This document shows positions 58,295 through 64,000 of a stretch of 64,000 nucleotides of DNA, in pieces. The stretch is from contig NZ_LMDI01000002.1 in the NCBI RefSeq assembly GCF_001425785.1, positions 62,001 through 126,000 of the forward strand, given 5' to 3'. The number at the start of each line of letters is the position of its first letter. Position 1 is the first letter of the stretch. The position numbers and the translations under genes are program-made. The notes beneath the pieces are model-generated. The model worked only from the letters and a program-made list of their open reading frames with translations, was not told the DNA's origin and did no database searches. The DNA comes from Rhizobacter sp. Root1221 (GTDB lineage: Bacteria > Pseudomonadota > Gammaproteobacteria > Burkholderiales > Burkholderiaceae_C).

Positions 58295-60466
58295 TCAGCG
58301 AGCGGCCGACGAGCGATCGTTCACCACCTTCGGCGTGATGAAGATCAGCAGTTCGGTCTTGCTGGTGTTGCGCGTCTTGGTGCGGAACAATGCGCCCAGG
58401 TAGGGAATGTCCCCGAGGAATGGGACCTTCGTGACGTCGTCACGCTCTTCCTGCGTGAAGATGCCGCCGATCACCACCGTGCCACCGTTCTCGACCAAAA
58501 CCTGCGTGCGAACATGTTTGGTGTTGATCGCAAGGCCGGCGGCCGTGATGCGGCCGACGCTGTCCTTGTTGACATCGACGTCCAGGATCACGTTGCCTTC
58601 AGGCGTGATCTGAGGAATCACTTCCAGCTTCAGGTTGGCCTTGCGGAACTGCAGCGCGGTGGCACCGCTGGACGTGGCGATCTGGTACGGCAGTTCTTCG
58701 CCTTGCTCGATCAGTGCCTTCACCTGGTCGGCGGTGATGACACGCGGGCTGGAGACGATGCGGCCCTTGCCGTCGGCCTCGAGCGCCGACAACTCCAGGT
58801 TCAGGTAGCGGCCTGCGGCAGCACTGAACAGCGACAGCGCGAACGACGAGGCGCTGTAGTCGTTGAAACCGTTGGCGGGCAGTTGGACGAACTGGGTATC
58901 GGTGTAATCAATTTCGTCGAGCTTGACCTGTCCGGTGTAACCACCAACCGCGTTGATGTTGCCGGACATGGTGACCCGGTTGTCACCACCCACGTTGTAG
59001 CCGGGCACACCGCCTCGCGCCAGTCGATTGTCGGTGGCGCCCAACTTCACGCCCAGCGAACGACCGAACGTGTCCACCGCCTCAACAATGCGGGCTTCGA
59101 TCAGCACTTGGCGCACGGGGATGTCGATCTTGGCGATCAGGGCCTGGATTTCCTCGAGCTTCGCCGGGATGTCCGTGACGAAGAGCTGGTTCGTGCGGCT
59201 TTCGAAGATCACGCTGCCTCGCGCGGTGATGATCTTGGTGCCGCTGCCTGCGCCGCCGCTCGATTGACCCGTCAGACCCTTGGCCACCTCTTCGGCCTTG
59301 GTGTAGTTGAGCTGGAACGACTGGGTGCGAACCGGCTCGAGGCTCGCAATCTGGGCTTTGGCCTCGAGATCGACCTTCTCCTTGGCCGCGAGCTCATCCT
59401 TCGGCGCGATCAGGATCACGTTGCCGGACTTGCGGAGCCCGAGGCCCTTGGCCTGCAGGATGATGTCGAGCGCTTGGTCCCAAGGGACGTCCTTGAGGCG
59501 CAGCGTCACGTTGCCGGTGACGGTGTCACTCGTCACGACGTTGAAGTTTGTGAAGTCGGCGATGACCTGCAGCAAGGCGCGGACTTCGATGTTCTGGAAG
59601 TTCAGCGAGAGCTTTTCACCGGTGTAGCCCGGGCCTTGCACCAGCTTGTTCGGGTCAACCTTCTGCGTGCGAACTTCGAGCACGAACTGGTTGTCGGTCT
59701 GGTATGCGCTGTGCTCCCAGTTGCCGCGCGGCTCGACCACCAGGCGCACACGGTCACCGCTCTGGAAAGCCGACACGGCGTTCACCGGCGTGCCGAAGTC
59801 GGTCACATCGAAGCGGCGGCGCAGGCTTTCCGGCAGCGTGGAGCGCAGGAATTCGACGACGAGGGTCTGCCCTTGCTGACGGATGTCGACACCGACCTGG
59901 TTGTTCGGGAGGTCGACCACGACCCGGCCGGCGCCATCCTGACCGCGGCGGAAGTCGATGTTCTTCAGCGACACCTGCGACTGGTTCAGGTTCTCGGCGA
60001 AACGGACCGGCTCGGCATTGGAAGCCGCCACGCTGGCGTTCGCACCGGACGGTGCAGGACCATTGTCGATCGTGACGATCAGCACCTTGCCCTGGATCTG
60101 CGCACGGTAGTTGGCCGCCTGTTTCAGGCTGACCACCAGGCGCGTGCGCTCACCGCCTTGCGCGATGCTCACGCCGCGGACGTTGCCTTGGTTGATGTCG
60201 ACCGTGGACTTGCCGATGGCATTGGTGACGCCCGGCAAGTCGAGCGCGATGCGAGGAGGCGTCTGCACGGTGAACCCCGCCGGAACGGCGGTCAACGGCT
60301 CCGACAGTTCGATGCGAATCACATCGGAACCGCCTTGCGACGCGCCATTGATCGACTGGATGGTGTTTTGCGCCCACGCCGACACGGACGTGCCGAAGAA
60401 CAACGCGATGGCGACTGCGCGCGCCCGCCACTTAATCATCATTTGATTCTCCTGCATGTTCTTCAT
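58295..60466 (-). CDS. pilQ: Type IV pilus secretin PilQ
   Basis: 723 residues. Signal peptide (cut after SVSAWA), two AMIN-type beta domains (IRIELSEPLTAVP, NLNQSQVSLKNIDFRR), an N0/secretin N domain (LSLNFQNIEVRALLQVIADF, VPWDQALDIILQAKGLG) and the secretin pore (VLIEARIVEAVDTFGRSLG, VPFLGDIPYLGALFR). It forms the outer-membrane pilus channel. The ATG at 60466 overlaps the pilP stop (ATGA); the ATG at 60442 has a stronger AGGAG and is possible. Confidence 0.96.
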   Translation of the reverse strand: MKNMQENQMMIKWRARAVAIALFFGTSVSAWAQNTIQSINGASQGGSDVIRIELSEPLTAVPAGFTVQTPPRIALDLPGVTNAIGKSTVDINQGNVRGVSIAQGGERTRLVVSLKQAANYRAQIQGKVLIVTIDNGPAPSGANASVAASNAEPVRFAENLNQSQVSLKNIDFRRGQDGAGRVVVDLPNNQVGVDIRQQGQTLVVEFLRSTLPESLRRRFDVTDFGTPVNAVSAFQSGDRVRLVVEPRGNWEHSAYQTDNQFVLEVRTQKVDPNKLVQGPGYTGEKLSLNFQNIEVRALLQVIADFTNFNVVTSDTVTGNVTLRLKDVPWDQALDIILQAKGLGLRKSGNVILIAPKDELAAKEKVDLEAKAQIASLEPVRTQSFQLNYTKAEEVAKGLTGQSSGGAGSGTKIITARGSVIFESRTNQLFVTDIPAKLEEIQALIAKIDIPVRQVLIEARIVEAVDTFGRSLGVKLGATDNRLARGGVPGYNVGGDNRVTMSGNINAVGGYTGQVKLDEIDYTDTQFVQLPANGFNDYSASSFALSLFSAAAGRYLNLELSALEADGKGRIVSSPRVITADQVKALIEQGEELPYQIATSSGATALQFRKANLKLEVIPQITPEGNVILDVDVNKDSVGRITAAGLAINTKHVRTQVLVENGGTVVIGGIFTQEERDDVTKVPFLGDIPYLGALFRTKTRNTSKTELLIFITPKVVNDRSSAAR

Positions 60467-61011
60467 CGCGCATTCTCCTGAAGCTGGAGGGAGCTGATGC
60501 GCTCGGTCCATTCGCCTGCTGCGTCCTGCACGATCTCTCGGTAGGTCACTTCCGTTTCGGTGATCGACCGGATCTTTCCGTAGTTCTGGCCGATGTAGTC
60601 ACCGACCTTGACCTGGTAGAGCAACTTGTCAACCCGCAGCAACGCTTGTGGGCGTGCTTGTTTCGTGACGCTGCCCACCATGTTCATGCTGTCGATGGGG
60701 TATGCCTCCAGCGGTTCTCGCCGGCGGTTCACTTCGGCCGCCAGCAGCGAGTTCTGCTGCCGGGCCTCCTGCTTGATCGCCACCGCCAGCTTCTGGCTGC
60801 TGAAGGGCTCGACCGCGTTCGCGGCGAGGTAAGGCTGGGGATCGAATTTCCGCGGCGGCGACAGAGGCGTCACGTTGGGCTTGACCTCCCGGCGCTGCTG
60901 CTCCATCCATTGCGAGAGTTCGTCCTGGGCGTCTCCGCAGCCCGCCAGCACCATCGGCAGCAGGGCCGCGAGCAGCAGGGCTCGCGAGGTACGCGACGAC
61001 GACATCGTCAT
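60463..61011 (-). CDS. pilP: Type IV pilus lipoprotein PilP
   Basis: 182 residues with a lipoprotein signal (LPMVLAGC, Cys25). The PilP core is seen in KFDPQPYLAANAVEPFS and VDKLLYQVKVGDYIGQNYGKI. It links the inner-membrane PilNO complex to PilQ in the periplasm. It overlaps pilO and pilQ by four bases each. Confidence 0.95.
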   Translation of the reverse strand: MTMSSSRTSRALLLAALLPMVLAGCGDAQDELSQWMEQQRREVKPNVTPLSPPRKFDPQPYLAANAVEPFSSQKLAVAIKQEARQQNSLLAAEVNRRREPLEAYPIDSMNMVGSVTKQARPQALLRVDKLLYQVKVGDYIGQNYGKIRSITETEVTYREIVQDAAGEWTERISSLQLQENAR

Positions 61012-61706
61012 TTCTTGGCTCCCTGCTTCGCCTTGTCGGCAGCCTTCTTTTGCTCCATCACCTCATCGGCGTCGAGGTAACGGTACGTGCGTGCGGTGGC
61101 TTCCATGGTCAGGGCTCCGCCCGAATCCTTGGTGTCCTTCGGCACACTGATGGTCACGTTGTGCAACGTGACGATGCGCGAGAGATTGGAGACGTCGGCC
61201 GTGAACGAGCCGATGTCGTGGTACCGACCCGACACCTTGAGGGCGATGGGCAGTTCCGCGTAGTAGTCCTTCACGAGCACCTGACCCGGGCGGAACAGTT
61301 CGAACTGCAGGCCCCGGCCCAGGCCTGCCTGGTTGATGTCGGACAGCAGGGCGTCCATTTCGGCCTTGCCCGGCAGCTGCTTCTCGAGCTGGGTCACGTA
61401 TTCCTCGACCTGGAGCTTCTGCTTGCGCAGCTCTTCCAAATTCACCGCCTGCGTCAGCTTGCTGCGGTAGTCCTGTTTCAGCGTGGGCTCGCGGGCGCGT
61501 TCGGCTTCGAGCGCCTCATCGGCGCTCGACAGCACGGCGAACCAGCTGAGGCCGACGATCAGGACAGCCACGACCACCCAGGCGGCGAACTTGGGCAGCA
61601 GCGGCCACTGGCCCGGCTCGTTGGGATTGAGGCCCCGGAACTGCGAGGCTGCAGCGCCGAAGACCGAGTTCAGATCGATGTTGGCGGATTTCGCTAGCGT
61701 TGCCAT
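61008..61706 (-). CDS. pilO: Type IV pilus alignment protein PilO
   Basis: 232 residues: a cytoplasmic N-terminus, one membrane helix (FAAWVVVAVLIVGLSWFAVL), a coiled coil (about 85-115) and a ferredoxin-like periplasmic domain (LPIALKVSGRYHDIGSFT). It pairs with PilN. It overlaps pilP (ATGA) and lies 13 bases after pilN. Confidence 0.95.
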   Translation of the reverse strand: MATLAKSANIDLNSVFGAAASQFRGLNPNEPGQWPLLPKFAAWVVVAVLIVGLSWFAVLSSADEALEAERAREPTLKQDYRSKLTQAVNLEELRKQKLQVEEYVTQLEKQLPGKAEMDALLSDINQAGLGRGLQFELFRPGQVLVKDYYAELPIALKVSGRYHDIGSFTADVSNLSRIVTLHNVTISVPKDTKDSGGALTMEATARTYRYLDADEVMEQKKAADKAKQGAKK

Positions 61707-61719
61707 GGCGTCTCGGTGT

Positions 61720-62358
61720 TCAGGGCTGCTTGACAGGGTTCACCGGCGCGCTCGCGGCGGCGCCTGGCTGCGAGGCCGCACCCGCGGGGCCTTCGACCTG
61801 CGGGCGCTTGACGCTCACACGCATCGAGAAGTCGAACAGGCGGCGCTGGTCGCGGGCCGTGGCCTGCGGGGTGGCGGCCTTGATTTCGACAAGCTCGGGG
61901 CGGGTGAGCCACTCGCTGTTGTTGCTGGTGTTGCGCAGCAGTTCGGAGACCCGCTCGTTGGTTTGCGCGATGCCCGTCAGCGTCAGCACCTGGCCGTCTT
62001 GCTTGACGGTGGTGTAGTACACGCCTTCCGGCGTGTGCTTGACGAGTTCGTTCAGCACGTGCACCGGGATGTTGCGGTCGGTCTGCAGATCCTCGACGGC
62101 CTTTTGACGGGCCTTGAGGCGGTCGATCTCGGCACGCAGCGTGGCGACGTCCTTGATCTGCAACTCGAGCTTCTGGATCTCGGCGATCAGGAACTGGTTG
62201 CGCTCCTGCTGGTTCGACGTCATCTGCTGCAGCACGAGGTACCACATGGCGGCGACCGCGACCCCCACGGCAGCCGCCAGGCCCAGGCCCAGGAAAAAGG
62301 CCGCCTTGCGCCGCTTGCGCTTTTCCTCCCGATGCGGGAGCAGGTTGATCAGGATCAC
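61720..62358 (-). CDS. pilN: Type IV pilus alignment protein PilN
   Basis: 212 residues. The N-terminal INLLPHRE motif, which binds the PilM groove, is intact; a membrane helix (LGLAAAVGVAVAAMWYLVL), a coiled coil and a periplasmic domain follow. The GTG start overlaps the pilM stop (GTGA), which sets the conserved motif at residues 3-10. The C-terminus is Ala/Pro-rich. Confidence 0.95.
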   Translation of the reverse strand: MILINLLPHREEKRKRRKAAFFLGLGLAAAVGVAVAAMWYLVLQQMTSNQQERNQFLIAEIQKLELQIKDVATLRAEIDRLKARQKAVEDLQTDRNIPVHVLNELVKHTPEGVYYTTVKQDGQVLTLTGIAQTNERVSELLRNTSNNSEWLTRPELVEIKAATPQATARDQRRLFDFSMRVSVKRPQVEGPAGAASQPGAAASAPVNPVKQP

Positions 62359-63434
62359 TGCAGGAACCTCCGCATCGCCAAGCCACACGCAGTCAGGTAG
62401 GAAGGCGCCTCTCGGCGCAGCTTGCTTTCACGCACGGCGGACCCGAGCTTCATGCTTTCGAACGGATTGACCACCATCGACGCGAAGCCGGTCAGTTCGG
62501 TGACGCGGTCCTTGAGGCCCGGCAGCGTGGCCGTGCCACCCGCGAGCATCACGTAGTGGACCTTGTGGTGCGGCGTGCTGGTGAAGAAGTACTGCAACGC
62601 CCGGCCGATTTCCTGCGACAGGCTGTCGACGAACGGCGCCAGAATGGACGATTCGTAGTCTTCCGGAAGCTCGGCGGACAGCTTCTTCTGCTCCGCTTCC
62701 TCGAACGAGAAGCCGTACTGGCGGGAGATCAGCTGCGTCAGCTGGGCGCCGCCAAAGGCCTGGTCCCGGTCGTACAGCATCTCGTCGTCGCGAAGGACCT
62801 TGAGGCTGGTGGTGTCTGCGCCAATCTCGAACAGCGCAACCAGTGCGTCCTTGCCTTCGTTGGGCAGGGCCTCGATGAGCCGGCCCATCGCCAGGCGCGA
62901 CGCGTGCGATTCGATGTCAAGCACCACCGGCTTCAGGCCGGCGGCTTCGGCGAGACCTTGGCGGTCCTGCACACGATCCTTGCGGGACGCGGCGATGAGC
63001 ACCTCGACGTCACCAACGGACGTGGGGCTGGGGCCGATCACGGAAAAGTCGAGACTGACCTCATCCAGCGAAAACGGAATGTACTGGTTCGCTTCGGACT
63101 CGACCTGGAGCTCGAGTTCCTCTTCGCGCAGGCCGGCGGGCAGCATGATCTTTTTGGTGATCACGGCTGACTGCGGCATGGCCAGCACGACCTGCTTCGC
63201 CTTGGTGCCACTCTTGATCACCACGCGGCGAACCGCTTCGGCGACTTCGTCGAATTTTTCGATCTGGCCGTCGGTGATCCAGCCTTTTTCAAAGCTTTCG
63301 GCGGCAAAACGTTCAAGCACATAGTCGCCGGATGCGGTCTGGCCGAGCTCGACCAGCTTGACGCTGGAAGAGCTGATGTCCAGCCCGATCATGGCCGGGT
63401 GCTTGCGGCCTAACAACATGTCTAGGAAGCTCAC
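62355..63434 (-). CDS. pilM: Type IV pilus actin-like protein PilM
   Basis: 359 residues of the actin/FtsA fold: phosphate-1 IGLDISSSSVKLVEL, phosphate-2 LFEIGADTTSL and adenosine motif MLAGGTATLPGLKDRV. It is cytoplasmic and recruits PilN. First gene of pilMNOPQ. Start is GTG at 63434 with GGGAGA upstream; ATG at residue 6 is an alternative. It is divergent from the penicillin-binding protein gene by 288 bases. Confidence 0.96.
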   Translation of the reverse strand: MSFLDMLLGRKHPAMIGLDISSSSVKLVELGQTASGDYVLERFAAESFEKGWITDGQIEKFDEVAEAVRRVVIKSGTKAKQVVLAMPQSAVITKKIMLPAGLREEELELQVESEANQYIPFSLDEVSLDFSVIGPSPTSVGDVEVLIAASRKDRVQDRQGLAEAAGLKPVVLDIESHASRLAMGRLIEALPNEGKDALVALFEIGADTTSLKVLRDDEMLYDRDQAFGGAQLTQLISRQYGFSFEEAEQKKLSAELPEDYESSILAPFVDSLSQEIGRALQYFFTSTPHHKVHYVMLAGGTATLPGLKDRVTELTGFASMVVNPFESMKLGSAVRESKLRREAPSYLTACGLAMRRFLQ

Positions 63435-63692
63435 GAGGCCATCTCCCAGGGCGCAAAAAACAGCGCTGGATTGTTAAGAAGTTACTTCAATGCTAGCAGT
63501 AAACCCTTTGTGCAACAAAGAAATTTCCTTTTCTTGCATCTCGCGGCCGTTGCAAATCTCAGACGAAATAACCGGTCAAAAAATGTCACATCGGGGTCCT
63601 GCGCGAAGCGGGTTGGGGTTGTCCCGGACGGCCTGCGGTCACAGCCTGTTAAGCAGTTCACACTCTGCGCCTGCCGCCCCTGACGCCGTTCT

Positions 63693-63698
63693 TATAAT
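63693..63698 (+). promoter_or_regulatory. Probable -10 box of the penicillin-binding protein gene
   Basis: A consensus TATAAT lies 24 bases before the ATG of the downstream gene. No good -35 is seen at 17 bases, so the promoter may rely on other contacts. The rest of the 288-base pilM/PBP divergent gap holds no gene. Confidence 0.5.
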
Positions 63699-63722
63699 CA
63701 CGCCGACTTTCGTTGGAGCTTC

Positions 63723-64000
63723 ATGAGCGATTCCACCCGCGCGACCGAGAACAAAGCAACGTCTTCCCCCCGCCCCGCCCATTCTCGGGCGCCCCACTGG
63801 CTCCGTTGGGTCGGAAAAGCTGCCCTTTGGTGCGCTACTTCGGTGGCGGCCATGGTGTTTGCCGTGCTGCTGCTGGGCGGGGTGGCGCTGGCCGTCGCGT
63901 ACCCCCACCTCCCGCAGATCAGCGGGTTGCTGGACTATCGCCCCAAGCTGCCCATGCGCATTTACTCGGCCGATGGCGTGCTGCTGAGCGAGTTCGGCGA
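63723..64000 (+). CDS. Penicillin-binding protein 1A, N-terminal part only
   Basis: The first 92 codons of a gene that runs off the window. They encode a Ser/Pro-rich cytoplasmic start, one membrane helix (VAAMVFAVLLLGGVALAVAY) and the opening of a class A penicillin-binding protein (LPQISGLLDYRPKLPMRIYS then ADGVLLSEFG). The full enzyme would be a bifunctional transglycosylase/transpeptidase (mrcA/ponA). GGAG precedes the ATG. Placement divergent from pilMNOPQ is the standard proteobacterial layout. Confidence 0.9.
   Translation, partial: MSDSTRATENKATSSPRPAHSRAPHWLRWVGKAALWCATSVAAMVFAVLLLGGVALAVAYPHLPQISGLLDYRPKLPMRIYSADGVLLSEFG

Noticed and set aside
58250-60481. Long plus-strand open frame opposite pilQ
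   Set aside because: Same cause: antisense shadow of a conserved secretin gene with no family features of its own.

Overview
The window is a GC-rich, densely packed chromosomal segment from a beta-proteobacterium, most likely of the order Burkholderiales (Rubrivivax/Leptothrix/Roseateles-like). This rests on protein resemblance and gene order (pilMNOPQ followed by aroK-aroB-dgt, an mla operon with an internal mlaA, gltBD, a TetR-headed beta-oxidation operon, class A RNase P RNA). I see no integrase, phage, plasmid or CRISPR structure. The only mobile-type gene is a RAYT-family transposase relative with an altered active site.

Layout. 0-5 kb: an AtzE-like amidase, then a three-gene signalling cluster made of an exported FecR-domain protein, a membrane c-heme/HAMP sensor without an output domain, and a soluble Hanks-type Ser/Thr kinase without a sensor. 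5-10 kb: MgtC-like membrane protein, an unusual kinase-fold protein, an exported alpha-carbonic-anhydrase-like protein that lacks two of three zinc ligands, and an MFS efflux pump with its TetR regulator. 10-14.4 kb: RNase P RNA, the overlapping operon pyrC-NYN-DUF3025, a DUF4394 lipoprotein and a cold-shock protein. 14.4-20.8 kb: intergenic repeats, the gltIJKL glutamate/aspartate ABC importer, a LysR regulator and an Atm1-type ABC exporter. 21-30 kb: a thioesterase and a fatty-acid degradation operon (TetR, acyl-CoA dehydrogenase, DUF2147, FadB-type, FadA-type, enoyl-CoA hydratase, SGNH hydrolase) with a perfect palindrome in front of it. 30-36 kb: HNH nuclease, aminotransferase, pgi, tal and divergent zwf. 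36-40 kb: mlaFEDACB phospholipid transport. 40.5-47.7 kb: the type IV minor pilin/adhesin operon pilE-fimU-pilV-pilW-pilX-pilY1. 47.8-55 kb: gltBD and the RAYT relative. 55-63.4 kb: pilMNOPQ, a small lipoprotein, aroK, aroB and dgt. The window ends inside a penicillin-binding protein 1A gene.

How the parts fit. Two separate type IV pilus loci encode complementary pieces: the inner-membrane alignment complex with the outer-membrane secretin, and the tip adhesin with its minor pilins. The glt importer and glutamate synthase both serve glutamate supply. Pgi, Tal and Zwf link glycolysis to the pentose phosphate pathway. Translational coupling (ATGA, GTGA or TGATG overlaps) is very common and supports most operon assignments. 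Most of the window is conserved core genome. The strongest candidate for something undescribed is the FecR/heme-sensor/kinase cluster, followed by the zinc-ligand-less carbonic anhydrase relative and the RAYT relative with a lost HUH motif.
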